DNA of 13,656 bases, from positions 15,659 through 29,314 of the forward strand of contig DDOT01000062.1 of the NCBI GenBank assembly GCA_002341815.1, written 5' to 3'. Within the stretch, counting starts at the first letter, position 1. The number at the start of each line of letters is the position of its first letter. This stretch comes from Thiobacillus sp. UBA2487. GTDB taxonomy: Bacteria > Pseudomonadota > Gammaproteobacteria > Burkholderiales > Sulfuriferulaceae. The notes beneath the pieces were generated by a model. The model made no database searches and was not told the origin of the DNA. It saw only the letters and a program-made list of their open reading frames with translations. Shown here piece by piece: positions 1-12,374 of this stretch. Made by a program: the position numbers and the translations under genes.

Positions 1-1
1 A

Positions 2-274
2 GCCCCAGAACAGGCTTGCCGAGGCAAAGACATGCGCAACTATGCCAAACAGCGCTGCAAAGAACTGGGCATCGACGGTCCCGGACAAAACCGCATCAAT
101 ACCGCCGGATGCTTGGGGCGCTGTGATCAGGGCCCGCTGTTGGTGGTTTACCCGGAAGGCGTCTGGTATAACTGGGTGGATGAAGACGATCTGGAAGACA
201 TCATCCAGCAACATTTAATCGGCAAGCAAATTGTCCAGCGTTTGCTGGTGCCCGCACCCGATGCAACCAGCTAA
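2..274 (+). CDS. (2Fe-2S) ferredoxin, thioredoxin-like fold, 5'-truncated by window edge
   Basis: Small electron-transfer protein of the thioredoxin-fold [2Fe-2S] ferredoxin family; partner unknown. The open frame runs from base 2 with no start, and the ATG at 32 is internal, because residues before it (APEQACRGKD) resemble the region after the first cluster cysteine in this family. Visible signatures are the Cys in QAC near base 17, the AGCLGRC pair of cysteines separated by three residues (about bases 110-124), and the conserved stretch VVYPEGVWY followed by the acidic DEDDLEDIIQQHLIGKQIVQRLL tail split here as two parts: DEDDLEDIIQQHL and IGKQIVQRLL. The N-terminal cysteine ligand lies outside the window. 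The TAA is 22 nt before the next gene, so it is probably first or second in the downstream operon. Family assignment is firm; role is not known. Confidence 0.85.
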   Translation, partial: APEQACRGKDMRNYAKQRCKELGIDGPGQNRINTAGCLGRCDQGPLLVVYPEGVWYNWVDEDDLEDIIQQHLIGKQIVQRLLVPAPDATS

Positions 275-296
275 ACCAATCACCGGACATGCGGTG

Positions 297-902
297 ATGA
301 AACGCGCAAAACTGCGCATCAAATCCAGCGCCGGCTTTATCGAAACACTGGTCAACGACCCGGAAGGCGAGCGCTCGGGATTGGCGTTCATCGCGCACCC
401 CCATCCGCTGTATGGCGGCTCGATGGACAACAAAGTGGTACAAAGCTTGGCGCAACTGTGCCACGATCAGGGGTTGGTGGCGGTTCGCCCGAATTTTCGC
501 GGGGTTGGGCAAAGCGATGGCGAATACACCGGTGGCGAAGGGGAGTGCGACGACATGCTGGCCGTCATTCAGTTTGTGCGCGCCCATTACGACCCAACGC
601 TACCGATTTATTTATGTGGTTTTTCATTTGGCGGATTTGTCCAACACTTGGTAGCACAACAGATAACTGCCCATTGCCTGTTATTGATCAGCCCTGCGGT
701 CAATCTGTACGCGTTTGGCAACGTTCCGGTCAACACCTTCATTATCCATGGCGAATTGGATGAGGTAGTCCCCTTTGACGCTGCCTGGAAATTTGCCCTT
801 ACCAACCAGATTCAGTTTCGCTCGATTGCCGGTGCGGGCCATTATTACCATGGCAAGCTGGCGGAGCTTAAATCCGAGGCGCTGCAAGCATGTCTGGACT
901 AG
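297..902 (+). CDS. alpha/beta hydrolase (COG2945-like)
   Basis: Cytosolic serine hydrolase-fold protein of about 201 residues; natural substrate unknown. The strand-turn motif HPHPLYGGSMDNKVV, then RPNFRGVGQS, are typical of the COG2945-type family. The nucleophile elbow GFSFGG places Ser110; Asp155 (in HGELDEVVPF) and His182 (in AGAGHYYHG) complete a plausible catalytic triad. I chose the ATG at 297 because MKRAKLRIKSSAGFIE matches where such proteins usually begin. An in-frame ATG at 261 and TTG at 231 would overlap the ferredoxin and have no better ribosome site. No signal peptide is visible. The 3' end overlaps the ABC ATPase start by 13 nt, implying coupled translation. Fold is confident, start moderately so. 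Confidence 0.88.
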   Translation: MKRAKLRIKSSAGFIETLVNDPEGERSGLAFIAHPHPLYGGSMDNKVVQSLAQLCHDQGLVAVRPNFRGVGQSDGEYTGGEGECDDMLAVIQFVRAHYDPTLPIYLCGFSFGGFVQHLVAQQITAHCLLLISPAVNLYAFGNVPVNTFIIHGELDEVVPFDAAWKFALTNQIQFRSIAGAGHYYHGKLAELKSEALQACLD

Positions 903-1807
903 GTGTTTCGATCCGTGGACTGGTTAAACATTATGGCGAACACGCTGTGGTGCGGGGGCTGGATTTAACCATCAACCCCGGCGAATGCGTTGGCTTGCTT
1001 GGGCCGAATGGCGCAGGCAAAACCACCACACTGAAAATGTTGCTGGGTTTGGCACAACCCACTGCCGGCACGATTCAAATCGGCGATTGGACGATTCCGC
1101 AACGCGCACGCCTCGCCCGCACCCGCGTCGGCATCATGCCGCAAATCGACAATCTGGACCCCGACTTCACTGTCAGTGAGAACCTGCTGGTGTATGGGCG
1201 TTATTTTGGCATCGGCCATAAAATATTAGCCGAGCGTATTCCCGCGCTACTGGAACTGACCGGTCTGTCCGGCAAGGCAGATAGCCGTATCAACGCATTA
1301 TCGGGTGGCATGAAGCGCCGCCTGACCTTGGCGCGCGCGTTAATCAATGACCCTGATCTGATCGTGCTGGATGAGCCCACTACCGGCCTCGACCCGCAGG
1401 CCCGGCATGTGATCTGGCAAGGCTTGCGCCGCCTGACCCAGCAAGGCAAAACCATCCTGATCACCACCCACTTCATGGATGAAGCCGAACGCCTGTGTGA
1501 CCGGCTGGTGATTATGGATCATGGCATCCACATTGCGGAAGGCCACCCACGAGACCTGATCGCCCGATTAATCGAGCCGCAAGTCATAGAAATTTACGGT
1601 GAAAGCGCCGGTTCATGGGCGAATCATCATGCGCTACCCTTATGCGAACGGCACGAGACCGCTGACGAAACGGTGTATTGCTACGGTCACGATCACACGC
1701 AACTGCTGGCGCTACTGCAAAACGCACCTCAACTGCGCCATGTGCAGCGCCCATCCAACCTGGAAGACGTGTTCTTAAAACTAACCGGTCGGGAGCTGCG
1801 CGACTGA
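890..1807 (+). CDS. ABC transporter ATP-binding protein, NodI-like
   Basis: ATPase subunit (305 residues) of an ABC-2 type exporter, working on the cytoplasmic face with the permease encoded next. Walker A GPNGAGKTT spans residues 38-46, the ABC signature LSGGMKRR 137-144, Walker B ends in Asp161-Glu162 (LDEPTTGLDP), and the switch His194 lies in TTHFMDEAERL. The SGGMKRRLTLARAL wording and the residues before Walker A resemble the NodI/drug-exporter (DRA) group. A C-terminal extension of roughly 80 residues ends with NLEDVFLKLTGRELRD, usual for this group. It starts inside the hydrolase gene and its TGA shares one base with the permease ATG. The NodI name reflects family resemblance only; nothing here suggests nodulation, and the exported substrate is unknown. 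Confidence 0.93.
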   Translation: MSGLGVSIRGLVKHYGEHAVVRGLDLTINPGECVGLLGPNGAGKTTTLKMLLGLAQPTAGTIQIGDWTIPQRARLARTRVGIMPQIDNLDPDFTVSENLLVYGRYFGIGHKILAERIPALLELTGLSGKADSRINALSGGMKRRLTLARALINDPDLIVLDEPTTGLDPQARHVIWQGLRRLTQQGKTILITTHFMDEAERLCDRLVIMDHGIHIAEGHPRDLIARLIEPQVIEIYGESAGSWANHHALPLCERHETADETVYCYGHDHTQLLALLQNAPQLRHVQRPSNLEDVFLKLTGRELRD

Positions 1808-2592
1808 TGGATCGACGATGGGCTTTTCCCCGCTTTTCCTTGCGCTTCTGGCCCATCTGGCAGCGCAATTTTCTGGTATGGAAAAAATTGGCAGGCACCA
1901 GCATCTTGGGCAATCTGGCCGACCCGATGTTTTACATGCTGGGATTCGGCTACGGCTTGGGCAGCCTGATGCCACAGGTGGGAGGCGTGAGCTACATGAC
2001 CTTTCTGTCTGCCGGCACCATTTGTTATTCCACCATGAACAGTGCCAGCTTTGAAGTGCTCTATTCGGGTTTTTCTCGCATGCATGTGCAAAAAACCTGG
2101 GAGGCTATCCTGAATGCGCCGGTTGACCTGGATGATGTGCTGTTGGCGGAACTGATTTGGGGGGCGTCAAAAAGCCTGCTATCGGGCCTGGCGATTCTCA
2201 TCGTGATCTGGATCTTGGGGCTGCAACAAGACTGGGCGCTGAGCCTGTGGGTTATTCCGGTGACCTTACTGATCGGTCTGACCTTTTCCGCCATGGGGTT
2301 GGTTATGACCTCAATTTCACCCAATTATGAATTTTTCATGTACTACTTTACCTTGGTCATTACCCCGATGGTGTTGCTGTGCGGGGTGTTTTACCCTGCT
2401 GATCGTATGCCGGCCTTTTTACAATTGATTGCCAGCGGACTACCATTAACCCACGCGATTAATCTGGTTCGCCCGCTGATCCAAGGCAACATCCCCAGTC
2501 ACCTGACAGGCCATATTACCAACATGCTGGGCTGGACCACACTCAGCTATTGGTTGGCCACCGTTCTCACACGTCGCAGGTTGTTATCATGA
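1807..2592 (+). CDS. ABC-2 type permease, NodJ-like
   Basis: Integral inner-membrane subunit (261 residues) pairing with the preceding ATPase. About six hydrophobic segments are visible, roughly residues 38-56, 62-82, 122-140, 146-168, 178-196 and 235-255. The amphipathic N-terminus (PIWQRNFLVWKK), the coupling-helix region MHVQKTWEAILNAPV and the CGVFYP motif near residues 192-197 are typical of the NodJ/ABC-2 permease family, whose usual length is about 260. I chose the ATG at 1807, which overlaps the ATPase stop as TGATG; upstream in-frame codons lie within the ATPase gene. The 3' end overlaps the photolyase start in an ATGA junction. Substrate unknown. Confidence 0.92.
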   Translation: MDRRWAFPRFSLRFWPIWQRNFLVWKKLAGTSILGNLADPMFYMLGFGYGLGSLMPQVGGVSYMTFLSAGTICYSTMNSASFEVLYSGFSRMHVQKTWEAILNAPVDLDDVLLAELIWGASKSLLSGLAILIVIWILGLQQDWALSLWVIPVTLLIGLTFSAMGLVMTSISPNYEFFMYYFTLVITPMVLLCGVFYPADRMPAFLQLIASGLPLTHAINLVRPLIQGNIPSHLTGHITNMLGWTTLSYWLATVLTRRRLLS

Positions 2593-3980
2593 AACGCTTT
2601 AACACCGTTCTGGTCTGGTTGCGTCGAGACTTGCGCCTGCACGATCATGCCGCCTTGCACTATGCCACCCAACAGGCGCAGCGGGTAATTCCGGTGTTTA
2701 TTTTTGACCGCAACATTCTGCACAATCTGCCGCCAAATGATCGGCGCGTGGGATTTATTCATGCCAGCCTGCAAGCCCTACAACAAACCCTGTCAGGCTT
2801 AGGCAGCAGCATGATCGTGCGTCACGGCGACCCGGTTGAACAAATCCCGGCGTTGGCCGAGCGTTGGTCTGCCGATGCGGTTTTTTGCAACCATGATGAC
2901 GAACCGTATGCCATCCAACGAGACCGGCAAGTCGCGCAACAACTGCAAATTACCGGACGCACGCTGTTCGACTTCAAAGACCAGGTCATTTTTGAACGCG
3001 ATGAGGTGTTAACCAACCAAGGCAAGCCGTTTCAAGTATTCACCCCCTACCAACGTGCTTGGCGACGCAGACTGGACCTCCACCCGCCGGAGCACCTCTC
3101 GGTTGATGTCAGCGCATTAGCAAAACTGCCGGTCGAAACCCTGCCCGATCTGGCCGATTTGGGGTTTCAAGACACCCCGTTGCCGGCCGGCATCATCCCG
3201 GGGCACGAAGGCGCGCAAACTGCCTGGCAAGACTTTCAGCAGCGTCTCGACCGCTATGCCAACCTGCGTAATTTCCCCGCCAAAAAGGGCCCGTCTTACT
3301 TATCGGTTCACCTGCGCTTTGGCACGCTGTCGATTCGCGAACTGGTCGGGCGCGCTTGGACAACCCCCGGCGAAGGCGCACAAACCTGGCTAAATGAATT
3401 GATTTGGCGCGAGTTTTATCAGCAACTGTTATGGCATTATCCCAGCCTCGCCGAAGGACACAGCTTTCGTGCCGAATTCGACCACATGGAATGGCCCAAC
3501 CCGCCCGGTCACTTCACCGCCTGGTGTGAAGCGCGCACCGGCTACCCGCTGGTAGATGCCGCCATGCGCCAACTGCTAACCAGCGGATACATGCACAACC
3601 GCCTGCGGATGGTTTCTGCTGCTTTTTTGGTGAAAGACCTGCAGGTGGACTGGCGCATGGGTGAGGCATGGTTTGCCCGTCACCTGCTGGACTTTGATCT
3701 GGCCGCCAACAATGGCGGTTGGCAATGGTCGGCATCAACCGGCTGCGATGCCCAACCGTGGTTTCGCATTTTCAACCCCGTCACCCAGTCCGAGAAATTT
3801 GATCCCGATGGCCAATTTATTCGACGCTACCTGCCCGAACTGAGCCACCTCGACCATCGTTGCATCCATGCCCCATGGCACTGCGGCGGCGTGAAGGGAT
3901 ACCCACCTCCCCTGGTTGATCACGCTATCGCCCGCGCAGCCACCCTGGCGCGCTACAAGAACGTCAAGACGAGCAATTAG
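2589..3980 (+). CDS. phrB: deoxyribodipyrimidine photo-lyase (class I CPD photolyase)
   Basis: Light-driven repair of cyclobutane pyrimidine dimers using reduced FAD and an antenna cofactor. The 463-residue product is close to E. coli PhrB (472) in length and layout: an N-terminal antenna-binding alpha/beta domain (VLVWLRRDLRLHDHAAL) and a C-terminal FAD domain. WLNELIWREFY (W267 to Y277), the TGYPLVDAAMRQL stretch, MHNRLRM and AANNGGWQW are all conserved. The electron-transfer tryptophans corresponding to E. coli W306, W359 and W382 are present as W302, W355 and W378, so the protein should be photoactive. The ATG at 2589 overlaps the permease stop by 4 nt (ATGA), making it the last gene of the operon. 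Antenna type (folate versus deazaflavin) cannot be told from this reading. Confidence 0.96.
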   Translation: MKRFNTVLVWLRRDLRLHDHAALHYATQQAQRVIPVFIFDRNILHNLPPNDRRVGFIHASLQALQQTLSGLGSSMIVRHGDPVEQIPALAERWSADAVFCNHDDEPYAIQRDRQVAQQLQITGRTLFDFKDQVIFERDEVLTNQGKPFQVFTPYQRAWRRRLDLHPPEHLSVDVSALAKLPVETLPDLADLGFQDTPLPAGIIPGHEGAQTAWQDFQQRLDRYANLRNFPAKKGPSYLSVHLRFGTLSIRELVGRAWTTPGEGAQTWLNELIWREFYQQLLWHYPSLAEGHSFRAEFDHMEWPNPPGHFTAWCEARTGYPLVDAAMRQLLTSGYMHNRLRMVSAAFLVKDLQVDWRMGEAWFARHLLDFDLAANNGGWQWSASTGCDAQPWFRIFNPVTQSEKFDPDGQFIRRYLPELSHLDHRCIHAPWHCGGVKGYPPPLVDHAIARAATLARYKNVKTSN

Positions 3981-4007
3981 TGCCACAGTCAAATCGGGAT
4001 GACACGA

Positions 4008-4064
4008 CGCCATTTCTCGCCGTATCAAAAATATGACTGCTATAGCCGCATGATAAAAATGGCG
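4008..4064. repeat. 57-nt imperfect inverted repeat between phrB and gltB
   Basis: An 8-nt perfect terminal inverted repeat, CGCCATTT at 4008-4015 and AAATGGCG at 4057-4064, encloses a second pair, TATCA at 4023-4027 and TGATA at 4051-4055, and an 8-nt palindrome GCTATAGC at 4039-4046. It begins 28 nt after the photolyase stop. It lacks a T-run on either side (AT-rich but not a U tract), so a classical intrinsic terminator is not obvious. It could be a transcript-end stabiliser, a small non-autonomous element or a leftover regulatory structure. Inverted repeats are seen directly; the function is unknown. Confidence 0.5.
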
Positions 4065-4108
4065 ATTGGGCAAGATGACCTCCCTGTGCAACGCAAAAAA
4101 CATCACCA

Positions 4109-4145
4109 TTGCAGGCACCACACGTCAAGAGTAGAATCTTGACTA
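4109..4145 (+). promoter_or_regulatory. sigma70-like promoter of gltBD-hemE with overlapping inverted-repeat operator
   Basis: A -35-like TTGCAG (4109-4114) is separated by 17 nt from a -10-like TAGAAT (4132-4137), predicting a start near 4143-4145 and a 5' leader of about 30 nt before gltB. The -10 sits inside a perfect inverted repeat: GTCAAGA (4124-4130), six bases, TCTTGAC (4137-4143). A regulator bound there would directly block RNA polymerase. The repeat is seen directly; that it is an operator is inference, and no regulator is encoded in the window. Confidence 0.5.
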
Positions 4146-4172
4146 TTTCGCCCTGACTTTCCAGAATTGCCA

Positions 4173-10027
<5,855 letters not shown>

Positions 10028-10052
10028 TTTTCTGTCACGAATCGGAACAATC

Positions 10053-11120
10053 ATGAGTCACCTGCACAACGACCTTTTCCTGCGCGCATTAATGCGTCAG
10101 CCTACCGAACGGACCCCCCTGTGGATCATGCGTCAGGCTGGCCGCTATTTGCCTGAATACAATCAGACACGCGCACGCGCCGGTGATTTTCTCTCGTTAT
10201 GCAAATCCCCCGACCTGGCCACCGAGGTCACACTGCAACCACTGGCACGCTTTCCCTTAGATGCCGCCATCCTGTTTTCAGATATTCTGACCATTCCCGA
10301 TGCCATGGGTCTTGGGCTGCATTTTGTCGCGGGGGAAGGCCCCAAGTTTGAACGTCCTTTGCGGGAAGAGTGGGAAATCCGCGATCTGCAAGCGCCGGAC
10401 CCCAGCCAAAAATTGCGCTATGTCATCGATGCTGTGCGTCAAATTCGCCATGCGCTGGATGGCAGCGTGCCGCTGATCGGCTTTTCCGGCAGTCCGTTTA
10501 CCTTGGCATGCTACATGGTTGAAGGACAAGGGGGCACTGATTTTGCTCTGACCAAAAAAATGCTGTACCAGCGTCCGGACCTGCTGCACCATATTCTGAG
10601 CGTTAATGCCCAAGCCGTTACCGATTACCTGAATGCACAAACCGAAGCTGGTGCCCAAGCCATCATGATTTTTGATACGTGGGGTGGCGCACTTTCACAC
10701 GAAGCCTATCATGCGTTTTCACTGGCCTACATGCAACAGGTAGTCGACGGTTTGGTTCGCGAACGAGAAGGTCGCCGGATACCGGTAGTCCTGTTTACCA
10801 AAGGCGGCGGATTGTGGCTTGAAGCCATGGCAGCCACCGGTTGTGATGCACTCGGATTGGACTGGACCTGCGACTTGGGTCAAGCACGACAACGCGTTGG
10901 GCATCAAGTGGCCCTGCAAGGCAATCTGGACCCTGCGCTGATGCTGACCGACCCCGCCACCATTGAACGTGAAGTCACACGCACCTTAGCCAGCTTTGGC
11001 AAAGGCCACGGCCATGTTTTCAATCTTGGCCATGGCGTCACCCCACAAGCCACACCGGAAAATGTCGCCGCATTGGTGGAAGCCGTACAACGGCTCAGCC
11101 CGGCCTGGCACGTCGATTAA
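10053..11120 (+). CDS. hemE: uroporphyrinogen decarboxylase
   Basis: Cytosolic enzyme that removes four acetate carboxyls from uroporphyrinogen III to form coproporphyrinogen III in haem synthesis; no cofactor. The 355-residue product is nearly the same length as E. coli HemE (354) and collinear with it. The N-terminal signature [13 protein letters not shown] has the substrate-binding arginines R27 and R31; Asp77 in FSDIL is the pyrrole-coordinating catalytic residue; [16 protein letters not shown] includes Tyr154; FNLGHG near residue 323-328 carries the conserved C-terminal histidine. A GGA at 10044-10046 serves as a weak ribosome site. It follows gltD by 25 nt, so it should share the gltB transcript. 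A possible terminator follows. Confidence 0.97.
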   Translation: MSHLHNDLFLRALMRQPTERTPLWIMRQAGRYLPEYNQTRARAGDFLSLCKSPDLATEVTLQPLARFPLDAAILFSDILTIPDAMGLGLHFVAGEGPKFERPLREEWEIRDLQAPDPSQKLRYVIDAVRQIRHALDGSVPLIGFSGSPFTLACYMVEGQGGTDFALTKKMLYQRPDLLHHILSVNAQAVTDYLNAQTEAGAQAIMIFDTWGGALSHEAYHAFSLAYMQQVVDGLVREREGRRIPVVLFTKGGGLWLEAMAATGCDALGLDWTCDLGQARQRVGHQVALQGNLDPALMLTDPATIEREVTRTLASFGKGHGHVFNLGHGVTPQATPENVAALVEAVQRLSPAWHVD

Positions 11121-11157
11121 ATCTCAAACATCTGTTCAATCCCATGTCTCCTCCGCT

Positions 11158-11216
11158 CGGTGGCATGGGCCTGCCTGCCAAATAAAATCCATCTAAAGCA
11201 CCTGCCCCGTTTTTTT
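11158..11216 (+). terminator. possible intrinsic terminator of gltBD-hemE
   Basis: A GC-rich arm at 11158-11168 can pair with CCTGCCCCG at 11201-11209: nine pairs with two single-T bulges, directly followed by seven T residues (11210-11216). The loop is long (about 32 nt). An alternative upstream hairpin, CCCATG (11141-11146) with CATGGG (11164-11169), would compete with it. The position, about 40-95 nt after the hemE stop, suits a terminator; strength is uncertain because of the bulges and loop. Confidence 0.45.
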
Positions 11217-11224
11217 AATCAACT

Positions 11225-11268
11225 CGCGCGTTCTCACTTGCGTTTTGTGCCATATTGAAATTTTATTC
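11225..11268 (+). repeat. dispersed intergenic repeat, copy 1
   Basis: This stretch matches 13613-13655 at 37 of 43 aligned positions with one single-base gap, ending in 19 identical bases (CCATATTGAAATTTTATTC at 11250-11268). Both copies have the same orientation and lie downstream of plus-strand genes. Both keep a TTGNNT hexamer 17 nt before TTTTAT, a weak promoter-like layout. Copy 1 begins just after the T-run of the hemE terminator and is followed by a small hairpin ATTCG/CGAAT (11265-11280). Seen directly; function unknown. Confidence 0.7.
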
Positions 11269-11365
11269 GATCGGGCGAATCAATAATAATGCCACGCTTT
11301 CATAACATCTCACTCTACAACAAAATCCTGCGCGATCATCACGCAAATTCACGAAAAGATCGGAC

Positions 11366-11427
11366 TACGCAATGTGCTGGCGATTCGGACGCCAAACCAT
11401 GCACTTGTCAAGCCACAGCATTGCGTA
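11366..11427. repeat. 62-nt stem-loop with nested hairpin
   Basis: Perfect 9-nt terminal arms TACGCAATG (11366-11374) and CATTGCGTA (11419-11427) enclose a smaller hairpin, TGGCG (11378-11382) with CGCCA (11390-11394), and a CTTG/CAAG pair near 11404-11412. The layout could form a branched structure in RNA or a cruciform in DNA. No open frame of note crosses it. It may be part of a small RNA or a structural element of the spacer; no known RNA family was recognised. Confidence 0.45.
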
Positions 11428-11499
11428 AAACCACATCAAACGATAGCAAACAAGGTTAAGAAAATAGCCTAGCCCATTCATCAAAAAGCGTTTTCTGAG

Positions 11500-11697
11500 T
11501 TACCCACACAAGCTGTGGATAATTATGTGCATAATGTGCGTGTTTTTCGCAAAATCCTCGTCCCATCAAGGTGTTTGCTAAATCGATCAAAAAGTTTGCA
11601 GGAAAATTAAAATATAAAAAACAATACGTTAATATTTTATTGCCGCTTCTTGATTGCAGCATGCAGATTATTTTCTGCTCAGCAAAATTGTGGGTAA
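11500..11697. other. DnaA-box cluster, 21-nt direct repeats and AT-rich segment (origin-like)
   Basis: Two perfect matches to the DnaA-box consensus TTWTNCACA occur on the minus strand, TGTGGATAA (11514-11522) and TGTGCATAA (11526-11534), next to a one-mismatch box TTACCCACA (11500-11508) on the plus strand. A further one-mismatch box TGTGGGTAA lies at 11689-11697. Between them are two direct repeats of the form ATCAANNNGTTTGC (11565-11578, 11586-11599), exactly 21 nt apart, and a strongly AT-rich stretch at about 11600-11642. Boxes, repeats and an AT-rich element are what replication origins contain. Against this, flanking genes converge on the region and dnaA, dnaN, mnmG or parAB are not in the window. 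It could instead be a DnaA-titration or DnaA-regulated site. Confidence 0.4.
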
Positions 11698-11702
11698 ACA
11701 AC

Positions 11703-11729
11703 CCGCAAAACGCAACTTGCGTCAAGCGG
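11703..11729 (-). terminator. hairpin downstream of fau, possible terminator
   Basis: CCGC (11703-11706) and GCGG (11726-11729) flank an inner perfect inverted repeat ACGCAA / TTGCGT (11710-11715, 11717-11722), with symmetric three-base internal loops. Read on the minus strand it lies about 33 nt after the fau stop and is followed by GTTGTTT, a poor U tract. It probably ends or stabilises the zapA-ssrS-fau transcript; the weak tract lowers confidence. Confidence 0.35.
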
Positions 11730-11761
11730 AATCCACACAAAAACAGGAGATGAACAGCACA

Positions 11762-12364
11762 TTACCGGGCGTGAAAATAACGCACACCACGCTCAGTCAA
11801 GATAGCAACCAACGGAACATCCCAGGCATCAACTGGCAGGAACGACATCGATTCTTGGCAGGCAAACGCCAATCCGACCGTACGCGGCGTTCGCCACACC
11901 TGACGGGTGTGCAAATACGCCAGGCTGGCGTCATAATAACCGCCTCCCATCCCCAATCGGTTACCAGCCCAATCGAAACCGGCCAGCGGCATCAACAGCA
12001 AGTCCAGATCACGTGCGCGCACGGCATGGGTGCGTGTTAATTCCGGAATGCCATGCCGGTTTTGTGTCCAACCGGCTTGGGCATGCAATCGGGCGAACCA
12101 CAATTGACGTAAGTGACGTTCACGGGGGATTTGCGGCAAGAAAACCTGTTTACCGACGGCCAACAAGGCATTGATCAACGGTAGCGTATCAATTTCACTG
12201 CCACTGGACACAAACAAGCCTATGCGGTGATATCTGAGCAACCAGTTGGTATGTAAAAACTGTTTAACCAGCGTCAGCGCTGCCTGGCGCCGGACAAACC
12301 ACGGCAATGCGCGTCGACGGGCGAGCAATTCGCGTCGTAGGGCTGATTTGGCAGGGAGAGCAAT
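11762..12364 (-). CDS. fau: 5-formyltetrahydrofolate cyclo-ligase (start unresolved)
   Basis: Converts 5-formyltetrahydrofolate to 5,10-methenyltetrahydrofolate with ATP. Family features seen are the N-terminal SALRRELLARRRAL helix, the SSGSEIDTLPLI segment, RLGMGGGYYDASL (the nucleotide/folate-binding loop) and the C-terminal WDVPLVAILTERG. From 12364 the product would be 200 residues; E. coli's is 182. The start is a real problem: the conserved SALRREL part begins about 20 nt after the likely 3' end of 6S RNA, with no ATG, GTG or TTG between them. Candidates are a rare ATT (12364-12362), a TTG inside the conserved helix (12328-12326, aligning with the E. coli start), or GTG codons inside ssrS (12451, 12478). 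I give 12364 as the minimum extent that keeps the conserved N-terminus. It lies downstream of zapA and ssrS, the usual gammaproteobacterial order. Confidence 0.85.
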   Translation of the reverse strand: MALPAKSALRRELLARRRALPWFVRRQAALTLVKQFLHTNWLLRYHRIGLFVSSGSEIDTLPLINALLAVGKQVFLPQIPRERHLRQLWFARLHAQAGWTQNRHGIPELTRTHAVRARDLDLLLMPLAGFDWAGNRLGMGGGYYDASLAYLHTRQVWRTPRTVGLAFACQESMSFLPVDAWDVPLVAILTERGVRYFHAR

Positions 12365-12374
12365 ATCCGAAGGG

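Noticed and set aside
11514..11545. dif-like XerCD site around the ATTATG-TG-CATAAT palindrome
   Set aside because: One arm (GTGCATAATGT) resembles the XerC half, but the XerD half, normally the better conserved TTATGTTAAAT, is absent.
11456..11740. 94-codon minus-strand open frame in the hemE-fau spacer
   Set aside because: It lies in AT-rich DNA, overlaps the DnaA boxes and direct repeats, has no ribosome site and no recognisable domain.
11703..11740. attC-like or transposon-end structure from nested inverted repeats with TTGTG/CACAA flanks
   Set aside because: No integron core sites, no target duplication and no transposase; a terminator hairpin after fau explains it more simply.
11571..11753. 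60-codon plus-strand open frame
   Set aside because: Lysine/asparagine-rich translation typical of AT-rich non-coding DNA; no ribosome site and crosses the fau terminator hairpin.
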